NCBI RefSeq assembly: GCF_049800915.1 | Contig: NZ_JBNAFY010000001.1 | Coordinates: 1-64,000, forward strand | Direction of reading: 5' to 3' | Length of the DNA: 64,000 nucleotides | Source of the DNA: Amaricoccus macauensis_A | Lineage (GTDB): Bacteria; Pseudomonadota; Alphaproteobacteria; Rhodobacterales; Rhodobacteraceae | Shown: piece by piece, positions 19,792-27,736 of the stretch | Layout of the letters: the number at the start of each line of letters is the position of its first letter | Position numbering within the stretch: position 1 is the first letter of the stretch | Position numbers and translations under genes: made by a program | The notes under the pieces: generated by a model | What the model was told of the DNA's origin: nothing | What the model saw: only the letters and a program-made list of their open reading frames with translations | Database searches by the model: none

Positions 19792-19836
19792 GTCTCACTC
19801 GCGTGCAAGCGTGAGACAGGCGCAATTGCGTGTCAA
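19792..19836 (-). promoter_or_regulatory. Candidate uehA promoter with an inverted-repeat operator (EnuR site?)
   Basis: On the minus strand TTGACA (19831-19836) is a perfect -35 box, and 17 nt later stands a weak -10, CACGCT. The inverted repeat GTCTCAC (19792-19798) and GTGAGAC (19811-19817) overlaps the -10. EnuR and its relatives repress from sites in the promoter, so this is a fair candidate operator. A second palindrome, TTCGAA-T-TTCGAA-like, lies near 19737-19749. Nothing else is seen in 19,647-19,919. Confidence 0.5.
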
Positions 19837-19919
19837 TTCCGATATTGAATCATGACAATTCTCAGGATGCTTTCGGAGAGTTTCGTGCCCTTCTGCCGAA
19901 GAAACGGGCGCAATCCTGT

Positions 19920-21311
19920 TCAGAGCGCGAGCATGGCCGGCTCTGGTCGGTCCCTGTACAATTGAGCGAGAATTGAAAGTCCGCGCGCGAGTGCTGAGGG
20001 TTCTGGCGCCCCTAAGCTGACACGTATGCCGTTCTGGCGCAGGCCGGGCTCGCCAATCACGAAGGCGTTGCCAGGCGCGACAGCCACTCCTTGGTGTCGG
20101 GCATGAGCAACGAATGCATCTTCGTTCCACCCATCTCCCAGGGGCAACCAGATATGCAGGCCGTTGCTGGTGGAATTATAGGGAAGGCCCTCAAGGGTCC
20201 GGGCGGCGATCTGGTTGCGGTGGCGCAGCGCGCCTTGTTGCCAGCCTAGAAGCTCTGCGGCGGTGCCGTCCTCGACCCAGCGGCTCGCGATCTCTGCCAT
20301 GAGGGGCGTCGCCATCCAGTTCGTGACCAAGTGCCTGTTCATGCCCGAGGACACCATTGTTTCCGGAAGCACGAGATAGCCGTAGCGCAAGCCGGGCAGA
20401 AGACACTTCGTGAAACCTGTCACGTAGAATGCCAGATCGGGAGCGAGTGCCGCGAGCGGTTTTGGGCGGTTCGGCTGAAGTGGGCCGCCGGCATCGTTTT
20501 CTATGATCATCACGCCATGACGCCTGGCGATGTCGCAAAGCGCATGTCGTCTCTCAATCTCCATGACCTGCGCCAGCGGATTCAGTCCGTTGGGCACGAG
20601 AAAAAGAACGCGAACATCCTGGTTCCGGCAGGCCGAGGCGAAGGAGTCTGGATCTACCCCTCGCTTGTCCGAGCGCACTCCCCCCAGTCGTAGGCCGAGA
20701 TACCGGGCAAGTGGGGGCAGGGTGTGATGGCTGAGATCCTCGGCCAGAACCAGATCGCCCGGATTGGCCGCCGTCATCAATGCCACCGACAGAGCGGAGG
20801 TGCTTCCGTTGGTTGGAAGGACATGTTCCGCGCGTGTGGGTACGCCGCACCGCTGAAGCCATTTGACCGCCGTCCGCCGGTGGCGCTGCAATACCGCCCG
20901 GGGGCGGAAGGAAAAGAGGGCATCCACCGGCAGGTCCTGCGCCAATGCTGCGAGGGCCTCGGACATTTTCTGTGCCTGGATGTCGGACGTGACGGGAGTG
21001 AGCATGGAGCAGTCGATTGCCGTCTCGCTCGCGCGCAATTGCTGCCAAGGGGTGCGTGCTTCCGTCGGGCCCTCACGCACGAATGTTCCGCGCCCGACTT
21101 CGCCGGCAATGACGCCAAGCCGAGCCAATTCCTCGTAGGCACGGCTGATGGTTTGCACACTGACACCGAGCTGGAACGCGAGATCCCGGTGCGTGGGCAG
21201 CCGATCGCCGGGACGGACTTCTCCTGCCTCGATCGCTTGAATGAGCGCCTGGGCCAGGAAACGATACACGGGCCGCCGAATGGCAGCCGGCTCTGGGGGC
21301 CAGATTGTCAT
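19920..21311 (-). CDS. enuR: MocR/GntR-type ectoine regulator EnuR
   Basis: About 463 residues. An N-terminal GntR winged helix (R-L-P-T-H-R-D-L-A-F-Q-L-G-V-S-V-Q-T-I-S-R-A-Y, residues 38-60) is joined to an aminotransferase-like domain. The PLP lysine is Lys302 in G-F-T-K-C-L-L-P-G-L-R-Y-G-Y, the same number as the PLP lysine reported for the Ruegeria pomeroyi EnuR. EnuR represses ectoine catabolism and senses breakdown intermediates such as diaminobutyrate derivatives through PLP. It lies just upstream of uehA on the same strand and is divergent from the DASS-lrp-ssd-aminotransferase arm. Confidence 0.92.
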   Translation of the reverse strand: MTIWPPEPAAIRRPVYRFLAQALIQAIEAGEVRPGDRLPTHRDLAFQLGVSVQTISRAYEELARLGVIAGEVGRGTFVREGPTEARTPWQQLRASETAIDCSMLTPVTSDIQAQKMSEALAALAQDLPVDALFSFRPRAVLQRHRRTAVKWLQRCGVPTRAEHVLPTNGSTSALSVALMTAANPGDLVLAEDLSHHTLPPLARYLGLRLGGVRSDKRGVDPDSFASACRNQDVRVLFLVPNGLNPLAQVMEIERRHALCDIARRHGVMIIENDAGGPLQPNRPKPLAALAPDLAFYVTGFTKCLLPGLRYGYLVLPETMVSSGMNRHLVTNWMATPLMAEIASRWVEDGTAAELLGWQQGALRHRNQIAARTLEGLPYNSTSNGLHIWLPLGDGWNEDAFVAHARHQGVAVAPGNAFVIGEPGLRQNGIRVSLGAPEPSALARGLSILAQLYRDRPEPAMLAL

Positions 21312-21477
21312 GCCTTTATGCTGGACAGGATTAAGACATTTGGCAAGGTTGCGGCACTTTTTAGGCGACCGCGCGTTTCAGGTAGCGGATGCGCCACTAA
21401 ACTGATTTCAGCGGTCGGGCCACCGCGACGGATACTGCGGAGAAGTCGACTCGATCGAACAGACGGGGGGAAGAGCG

Positions 21478-22983
21478 ATGGACGACAACACGCAGAACGA
21501 CAAAGAGCAGCAAGTCCGAGAGACGAGCGAGCAGCGAGAGCCGCTTGGCGGCATGCGATTGGGAGGCCTCATCGCGGGCCCGGCCATCGCTCTTCTCCTC
21601 CTCATAGTTCCTGCGCCGGAGGGCATGGAGCCGGAGGCCTGGCGGATGGTTTCCGTCGCCTTGTGGATGGTAGTCTGGTGGCTGACAGAAGCTGTCCCGA
21701 TCCCGGCAACCGCATTGCTGCCGCTCGTGCTGATGCCGCTGCTCGGCCTGATGGAGATGCAGGAAACCGCGGCTCGCTATGCCCACCCGCTGATCTTCCT
21801 CTTTTTCGGGGGCTTTCTTCTCGCTGCGGCCATGCAACGTGTCGGCCTGCACAAGCGGATCGCCTTGCGTATCGTCGCGGCGGTCGGCACGACGCCCTCG
21901 CAGATCATACTGGGCTTCATGCTCGCGACGGCCTTCCTTTCCATGTGGATATCGAACACTGCCACCGCGATCATGATGTATGCGGTCGGCCTCTCGGTCA
22001 TCGACTTCGTGAGCGAGCATACGGATGACGACCGTACGGTCCGCAATTTCGGTGTCGCCCTGATGCTGTCGATTGCTTACAGCGCTTCGATTGGCGGTGT
22101 CGGGACCTTGATCGGCACGCCCCCAAATGCCCTGCTCGCAAGCTTCATGCAGAGCAACTACGACATCGAGATCAGTTTCGCGAACTGGATGCTGCTGGGA
22201 ATTCCAATCGTCGTGATCATGCTTCCGATTGCCTGGCTTCTCCTGACGCGGGTCTTGTTCGCAACAGGCAAGATTGCGATCGAGAACCCTGCCGATTCCA
22301 TCGCCCATGAAATTAAGGCGCTTGGTCCTCTGGATCGCGGTGAGAAGCTTGTCGGTGTGGTCTTTCTGGGGGCAGCCTTTTGCTGGATCTTCCGGGGGCC
22401 GATCACCTCCCTGACCGGACTTGCATTGGATGACACGCTCATTGCCATCGCTGCCGCCCTCATTCTTTTTGCTGTTCCCGTCAGTCGCAGGGAGAACCGC
22501 TTCGCGCTCGACTGGATCGCGGCACGCGATATCCCCTGGGGGGTGTTGCTCCTGTTCGGCGGAGGTCTCGCGCTGGCCGGCGGCTTCTCGTCCACGGGGC
22601 TGGCCAACTGGATCGGCAATTCGGTCGGCGGGATCGAGGTCTCTACGGTCCTGCTCATCCTTCTGGTCACCATCGCCATCGTCTACCTGACGGAGATCAC
22701 GTCGAACACGGCCTCGACCGCGACCTTTCTGCCCATCCTCAGTGCCGTCGCGGTCGGCCTGTCCCTCGATCCAAGGGTGCTGGCTGTGCCGATGGCCATA
22801 GGGGCCTCAATGGCGTTCATGATGCCCGTGGCCACTCCCCCCAACGCGATCGTATTCTCCTATCGGCGCATGGACCTTGCGGACATGGTGAGGGCAGGGT
22901 TTCTGCTCAATATCATCGCAATCTGCGTGACATTCCTGCTGTTCTGGCTTCTGGGAGGCTTTGTCTTCGGCATCGAGATCTGA
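21478..22983 (+). CDS. DASS-family (SLC13) anion:sodium symporter
   Basis: About 501 residues with many membrane segments. The two ion/substrate motifs are M-W-I-S-N-T-A-T-A-I-M-M and E-I-T-S-N-T-A-S-T-A-T-F, and G-T-L-I-G-T-P-P-N-A-L-L sits between them; this is the SNT-type signature of di- and tricarboxylate symporters. The substrate could be a C4-dicarboxylate or aspartate, the end product of ectoine breakdown, but this is a guess. It starts 166 nt from enuR, divergently, and leads an apparent operon with lrp, ssd and the aminotransferase. GGGGGAAGAGCG precedes the ATG. Confidence 0.88.
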   Translation: MDDNTQNDKEQQVRETSEQREPLGGMRLGGLIAGPAIALLLLIVPAPEGMEPEAWRMVSVALWMVVWWLTEAVPIPATALLPLVLMPLLGLMEMQETAARYAHPLIFLFFGGFLLAAAMQRVGLHKRIALRIVAAVGTTPSQIILGFMLATAFLSMWISNTATAIMMYAVGLSVIDFVSEHTDDDRTVRNFGVALMLSIAYSASIGGVGTLIGTPPNALLASFMQSNYDIEISFANWMLLGIPIVVIMLPIAWLLLTRVLFATGKIAIENPADSIAHEIKALGPLDRGEKLVGVVFLGAAFCWIFRGPITSLTGLALDDTLIAIAAALILFAVPVSRRENRFALDWIAARDIPWGVLLLFGGGLALAGGFSSTGLANWIGNSVGGIEVSTVLLILLVTIAIVYLTEITSNTASTATFLPILSAVAVGLSLDPRVLAVPMAIGASMAFMMPVATPPNAIVFSYRRMDLADMVRAGFLLNIIAICVTFLLFWLLGGFVFGIEI

Positions 22984-23032
22984 GCTCCGCCATGGATTGA
23001 CATGCCCTTTCAAGCGGGAAACTGTGCGGCTC

Positions 23033-23530
23033 ATGTCCCGCATTGCCCTCGACGACCGCGACCTGAGGATCCTGGCTGTTCTCAGCCGGGAGGGCCGCAT
23101 TTCGAAGACCGAACTGGCCAGGCGCGTCAATCTTTCCGCGACGCCGTGCTGGGAGCGGATGAAGCGCTTGGAGGAAGCCGGGCTCATTCGCGGTTATCGG
23201 GCTGACGTGGCGCTCGCGCGGCTCGCTTCCCACGTGGTCGTTTTCGTGATGGTCGAACTGGAAAGCCACCGTTCGGAGGCTTTCCAGACCTTCGAACGCG
23301 CAGTCGCGCTTCATGACGAAATCATCGCGGTCTGGGCTCTTGGCGGTGGGTTCGATTATCTTCTGCAGGTTGTGGCGAAGGACATCGATGCCTACCAGCG
23401 CCTGATTGATGCGCTGCTTGAAGCGCATGTCGGCATGCGGCGCTATTTCACATACATCGTGACAAAGGATGTGAAGGCCGGTCCACCCCCCTTCGAAATG
23501 CTCTCGGTCGGCGCCACGACCTCTGACTGA
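23033..23530 (+). CDS. Lrp/AsnC-family regulator (AsnC/DoeX of the ectoine cluster)
   Basis: About 165 residues. The N-terminal helix-turn-helix reads L-D-D-R-D-L-R-I-L-A-V-L, K-T-E-L-A-R-R-V-N-L-S-A-T-P-C-W-E-R-M-K-R-L, and the rest is the RAM ligand-binding domain (G-G-G-F-D-Y-L-L-Q-V-V). Ectoine gene clusters usually carry such a regulator next to ssd and the aminotransferase. ATG 23033 was chosen because homology begins there; the upstream extension overlaps the end of the transporter gene. No strong ribosome site is seen. Confidence 0.88.
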   Translation: MSRIALDDRDLRILAVLSREGRISKTELARRVNLSATPCWERMKRLEEAGLIRGYRADVALARLASHVVVFVMVELESHRSEAFQTFERAVALHDEIIAVWALGGGFDYLLQVVAKDIDAYQRLIDALLEAHVGMRRYFTYIVTKDVKAGPPPFEMLSVGATTSD

Positions 23531-23583
23531 GATCTGCCGCGGGTTGGTCGCGGCCATGATGGACCAGGCGAAATGACGCTCCG

Positions 23584-23651
23584 GAGGATTTTTCTCTCTT
23601 AGCACCGGACAAAAGAGAGATCCTCTGCATTGGCAGTATTCTTCGGAGAAT
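23584..23651 (+). promoter_or_regulatory. Two inverted repeats upstream of the semialdehyde dehydrogenase gene
   Basis: The first repeat pairs TCTCTCTT (23593-23600) with AAGAGAGA (23613-23620), extended outward by GAGGAT/ATCCTC. The second is ATTCTTCGGAGAAT (23638-23651), a short palindrome. Both stand in the 184-nt gap between lrp and ssd and could be Lrp-type binding sites or an RNA hairpin. Confidence 0.45.
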
Positions 23652-23714
23652 CTTTCGCGGCAGATGTCGGTATCTTTGAGGCAGTTCAGAACACCAAGCC
23701 CGAAAGAGGTTCCC

Positions 23715-25199
23715 ATGCTCGCCGTGAAGACCCATGCCGAAGGCCCGATGTCCGGTCTCGCCGACCGGTCTCTGCTGCGTCATTTCTCGTATATCGATGG
23801 TCGCTGGGTCGGGGCGCGCTCCGGCGCCTCCCTGGCAGTGACTGACCCTGCGAATGGCGGGCTCATCGGCCATATCGCCAGCCTTTCCGGTGAAGAGAGC
23901 CGCGAGGCAGTCGATGCGGCCGACTCAGCATTTCCGGCCTGGGCCGCCATGCTTCCGCAGGCGCGCGCGGCCCTCCTGCGCCGCTGGTTCGAACTGGTGC
24001 GTGAAGCCCGTGAAGATCTTGCCCGCATAATGACCTTCGAACAGGGCAAGCCGATTTCCGAGGCCCGAGGTGAGATCGACTATGCGGCCTCCTTCCTGGA
24101 ATATTATGCCGAGGAAGCCCGCCGACCCAATATCGAAGGGGTCACCTCGCACCTGCCCGACGCCGAGGTTGAACTCTGGCGCGAGCCCGTGGGTGTGGCC
24201 GCCCTGATCACGCCGTGGAATTTCCCATCGGCCATGCTGACCCGCAAGGCCGCCGCAGCGCTCGCTGCCGGCTGCACGGTGGTCGCGCACCCCTCCGCCG
24301 AGACGCCGTTCTCCGCACTGGCGTTGGCCGAGTTGGCAGAGCGGGCAGGCATTCCAGCGGGGGTCTTCAACGTCATCACCGGGGAAGCTCCTGTCGTTGT
24401 GGAGCCTTGGGTCGAGGACACCCGTGTCCGCGCGCTCTCCTTCACCGGCTCGACCGAAATCGGCAAACTGCTCTATCGCCAATCCGCCGACACGGTGAAG
24501 CGCCTGGTGTTGGAACTTGGCGGTCATGCGCCCTTCATCGTGTTCAAGGGCGCGGATCTCGACAAGGCTGTGGATGAGGCGATCAAGGCCAAGTTCGCCA
24601 CCACTGGGCAGGACTGTCTCGGTGCCAACCGCTTTTTCATCGAGCGCCCGGTCTACGAAGAGTTCTGCCGAAAATTCGCAGAGAAGACCGCGGCCCTTAC
24701 ACTCGGGCCGGGCATCGATGATTGCGATCTTGGCCCTCTGATGAACGCCAAGGCAGTCGCGAAACAGGAGGAGCATGTGGCCGATGCGGTGAACCGCGGA
24801 GCGAAGCTGATCACGGGCGGGAAGGTCTCGGATCACGGACCGCTCTTCTTTGAGGCAACCGTGTTGACCGATGTTCCGGCGGAAGCTTTGATCATGCATG
24901 AGGAAACCTTCGGCCCCGTGGCTGCAATCTGCGCCTTTGATACCGAGGAAGAAGTGGTTGCACGGGCCAACGCCACCGAATACGGCCTTGTCGCCTACCT
25001 GCACAGCCATGACCCTCGGCGAATTTACCGCGTGAGCCGCGCCCTGCAGTTCGGCATGGTGGCGGTCAACCGCACCAAGGTTACCGGCGCGCCGATCCCC
25101 TTCGGCGGTATGAAGCAATCCGGCCTCGCCCGAGAGGGTGCCCGTCACGGGCTCGAGGCCTTCACCGACATCAAATACGTCTGCCGCGACTGGGCGTGA
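23715..25199 (+). CDS. doeC: Semialdehyde dehydrogenase of ectoine catabolism (Ssd/DoeC)
   Basis: About 494 residues of the aldehyde dehydrogenase superfamily. The catalytic base is Glu267 (L-E-L-G-G-H-A-P-F) and the nucleophile Cys301 (T-G-Q-D-C-L-G-A-N-R). In ectoine breakdown this enzyme oxidises aspartate semialdehyde to aspartate; close relatives are annotated as succinate-semialdehyde dehydrogenase. At the cofactor loop, where most relatives have a lysine before P-A-E/P-S-A, this protein has His192 (V-V-A-H-P-S-A-E-T-P). ATG 23715 has AGAGG just upstream. It is followed 19 nt later by the aminotransferase gene. Confidence 0.88.
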   Translation: MLAVKTHAEGPMSGLADRSLLRHFSYIDGRWVGARSGASLAVTDPANGGLIGHIASLSGEESREAVDAADSAFPAWAAMLPQARAALLRRWFELVREAREDLARIMTFEQGKPISEARGEIDYAASFLEYYAEEARRPNIEGVTSHLPDAEVELWREPVGVAALITPWNFPSAMLTRKAAAALAAGCTVVAHPSAETPFSALALAELAERAGIPAGVFNVITGEAPVVVEPWVEDTRVRALSFTGSTEIGKLLYRQSADTVKRLVLELGGHAPFIVFKGADLDKAVDEAIKAKFATTGQDCLGANRFFIERPVYEEFCRKFAEKTAALTLGPGIDDCDLGPLMNAKAVAKQEEHVADAVNRGAKLITGGKVSDHGPLFFEATVLTDVPAEALIMHEETFGPVAAICAFDTEEEVVARANATEYGLVAYLHSHDPRRIYRVSRALQFGMVAVNRTKVTGAPIPFGGMKQSGLAREGARHGLEAFTDIKYVCRDWA

Positions 25200-25218
25200 C
25201 GGGAAAGGAGTTTTTGAA

Positions 25219-26589
25219 ATGCTGACGAACGACCAACTTGCGAATTGGGATCGCGAGAACTTTTTCCACCCTTCGACCCACCTGGCCCAGCACGCCCGCG
25301 GCGAAACGCAGAGCCGGATCATCACCGGCGGCAAGGGCGTCTATATCGAGGACCGCGACGGCAAGAAGATGCTTGATGCCTTTGCCGGCCTCTACTGCGT
25401 CAATGTAGGCTATGGCCGCCCCGAAATCACGGATGCCATCGCGGAGCAGGCGAAAGAGCTTGCCTACTACCACGCCTATGTCGGCCACGGCACCGAGGCG
25501 TCCATCACGCTTGCCAAGATGGTGCTCGATCGCGCACCCGCGGGAATGAGCAAGGTCTATTTTGGCCTATCAGGATCGGATGCCAACGAGACCAACGTCA
25601 AGCTCGTCTGGTATTACAACAACATCCTTGGACGCCCGGAGAAAAAGAAGATCATCTCGCGTTGGCGCGGCTATCACGGCTCGGGTCTCATGACCGGCTC
25701 GCTGACCGGGCTCGAACTTTTCCACAAGAAATTCGACCTGCCGCTCTCCCAGGTGATCCACACCGAGGCACCCTACTATTTCCGCCGCGACGACCTCTCC
25801 ATGAGCGAGGCGGACTTTGTGGCCCATTGCGTCTCCGAACTCGAGGCACTCATCGAGCGCGAAGGCGCTGATACCATCGCGGCCTTCATTGGTGAGCCGG
25901 CGCTTGGCACCGGTGGTCTCGTGCCCCCGCCCGCGGGATACTGGGAAGCGATCCAGAAGGTGCTCGAGAAGCACGACATTCTCCTGATTGCGGATGAGGT
26001 CGTAACGGGCTTCGGCCGCCTCGGCACGATGATGGGCTCGGACCACTACGGCCTGCGCCCCGACATCATCACCATCGCCAAGGGTCTCACGTCGGCCTAT
26101 GCGCCGCTCTCGGGCTCGATCGTGGGTGACAAGGTCTGGAAGGTGCTCGAGCAGGGCACGGACGAGCTTGGCCCCATCGGCCATGGCTGGACCTATTCGG
26201 CACACCCGATCGGCGCCGCGGCTGGCATCGCGAACCTCCAACTCGTGGATAGCCTCGGGCTGGTCAAGAACGCGGGCGAAACAGGCGCCTATTTCAAGCA
26301 GGCGCTCATCGATGCGCTCGGAGACCACCCGAATATCGGCGATATCCGCGGCGAAGGCCTGCTCTGTGCCGTCGAGTTCGTCGCCAACCGCGAAGGTCGC
26401 GTCTACTTCGATGCGTCGGAAAAGATGGGGGCACGGCTTGCCTCCGCTCTGCTGGCGGAAGGCGTGATCGCGCGCGCGATGCCGCAGGGCGACATCCTAG
26501 GGTTTGCCCCGCCGCTCTGCATCACCCGCGAGGAAGCGGACAGGGTGGTCGGTGCGCTTGCGAAAGCCGTCAAGTCCGTGCTGGGCTGA
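25219..26589 (+). CDS. doeD: Diaminobutyrate aminotransferase of ectoine catabolism (Atf/DoeD)
   Basis: About 456 residues of the class III aminotransferases. The PLP lysine is Lys288 in I-T-I-A-K-G-L-T-S-A-Y, and the aspartate lies in I-A-D-E-V-V-T-G-F-G-R. G-L-S-G-S-D-A-N-E-T-N holds the phosphate. In the pathway it turns L-2,4-diaminobutyrate into aspartate semialdehyde, which Ssd/DoeC oxidises. ATG 25219 follows AAGGAG at a good distance; the longer frame upstream overlaps ssd. Confidence 0.9.
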   Translation: MLTNDQLANWDRENFFHPSTHLAQHARGETQSRIITGGKGVYIEDRDGKKMLDAFAGLYCVNVGYGRPEITDAIAEQAKELAYYHAYVGHGTEASITLAKMVLDRAPAGMSKVYFGLSGSDANETNVKLVWYYNNILGRPEKKKIISRWRGYHGSGLMTGSLTGLELFHKKFDLPLSQVIHTEAPYYFRRDDLSMSEADFVAHCVSELEALIEREGADTIAAFIGEPALGTGGLVPPPAGYWEAIQKVLEKHDILLIADEVVTGFGRLGTMMGSDHYGLRPDIITIAKGLTSAYAPLSGSIVGDKVWKVLEQGTDELGPIGHGWTYSAHPIGAAAGIANLQLVDSLGLVKNAGETGAYFKQALIDALGDHPNIGDIRGEGLLCAVEFVANREGRVYFDASEKMGARLASALLAEGVIARAMPQGDILGFAPPLCITREEADRVVGALAKAVKSVLG

Positions 26590-26606
26590 ACCGCAACCGC
26601 CCAAAC

Positions 26607-26639
26607 AAAAAAAGGAGATGCGGATCGAACCGCATCTCC
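26607..26639 (-). terminator. Strong rho-independent terminator
   Basis: GGAGATGCGG (26614-26623) and CCGCATCTCC (26630-26639) form a perfect 10-bp stem with a 6-base loop. The seven A's at 26607-26613 become a U-run on the minus strand, so it ends transcripts of the aldo/keto reductase operon. It lies only 25 nt after the convergent aminotransferase gene and may stop that transcript too, though less well. Confidence 0.9.
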
Positions 26640-26716
26640 AGATCTCTCGTGCCAGAGCTGCCCAGCCGACATTCCGCCAAGCGGGGCAGCAAACAGGCCT
26701 GAGGCTGACAGGCCCC

Positions 26717-27706
26717 TTAGCGGGTTCTGCCCTTGCCCCACATGTCAATATCCGCACCGAGTTCGGTCTTGAGACGGTCTGATGCTGCGGTCAGAGCATT
26801 CAGAACGGACTCGTCAAGCTTGATATCGAGAAGCTTCTTCAGGTCGCGGCTCTGCTGACCATTGCGCGTGCCGACGATCACGCCACCGACGGCCGATTGC
26901 GCCTTCAGCCATCCGATGGCGAGCTCCTCCATGCTGAGGCCCGTGTCCTCGGTCATCTTCCAGAGCGCGTCCAGAAGCTCCTGACCGGCCTCTTCGGCAC
27001 CCTCTTCCTTGTGCGTCACCTCGGCCCACTTGCGATAGTCGAACATCCGGGTCCGGGCCCGGCTGACGGGGAAGTCCTGGAGCGACTTGTATTTGCCGGC
27101 CAGAAGCCCCTGCATAAGCGAGGAGTAGCACATGATCGGCACACCAGCCGCTTCACACTTGGGCAGGACTTCGAGCTCGATAGCGCGGAAGAAGAGGTGA
27201 TAGGGAAGCTGATTGACCGAGATCTCGCCGAGAGCCAGCGCGTCGTCGATGTCCAGGCTCCCGAAATTCGACACGCCGTAGTAGCGGATCTTGCCGTCTT
27301 CCTTCAGCTTCTTGAGCGCGCCGATGCTGTCGGCCAGGGGCACGTCCCGGTTCGGCCAGTGCAGCATGTAGAGGTCGATATAGTCCGAGCCCAGGTTCTT
27401 CAGACTGCGCTCGCAGGCCGTGATGATGTCATCGGGCGCGAGATTTTCCCGGGCCACCTTCGAGGAGATGACGAGTTCTGAGCGCTTGTCGCCCAATGCC
27501 TGGCTCAGAAGCTGCTCGGAATAGCCGGCGCCATAGGCCTCGGCGGTATCGAAGAAATTGATCCCGACGTTGAAGGCTTCCCGAAGGGCCTCGATCGAAT
27601 CCTTCTCTTCCTGCGCCCCGAAGGCTCCGGCACCACCCATGCATCCGTATACGATAGGACTTGTTACCAGATCGGTCTTGCCGAATGTCGCGTTCACTTT
27701 GGTCAC
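26717..27706 (-). CDS. Aldo/keto reductase
   Basis: About 329 residues forming the TIM barrel of the family. The catalytic tetrad is Asp53 and Tyr58 (F-F-D-T-A-E-A-Y-G), Lys83 (I-S-S-K-V) and His116 (M-L-H-W-P-N). The C-terminal part with G-V-I-V-G-T-R-N binds NADP(H). It is the last gene of the minus-strand arm of a sugar locus and probably reduces a sugar or keto-sugar or oxidises it in reverse. Substrate unknown. Confidence 0.88.
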   Translation of the reverse strand: MTKVNATFGKTDLVTSPIVYGCMGGAGAFGAQEEKDSIEALREAFNVGINFFDTAEAYGAGYSEQLLSQALGDKRSELVISSKVARENLAPDDIITACERSLKNLGSDYIDLYMLHWPNRDVPLADSIGALKKLKEDGKIRYYGVSNFGSLDIDDALALGEISVNQLPYHLFFRAIELEVLPKCEAAGVPIMCYSSLMQGLLAGKYKSLQDFPVSRARTRMFDYRKWAEVTHKEEGAEEAGQELLDALWKMTEDTGLSMEELAIGWLKAQSAVGGVIVGTRNGQQSRDLKKLLDIKLDESVLNALTAASDRLKTELGADIDMWGKGRTR

Positions 27707-27736
27707 CTCATTTTGGAATTGAGCATTGCCTGTGGA

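Noticed and set aside
21312..21477. A defined promoter/operator for the enuR-DASS divergent region
   Set aside because: No clear -35/-10 pair or strong palindrome could be picked out with confidence.
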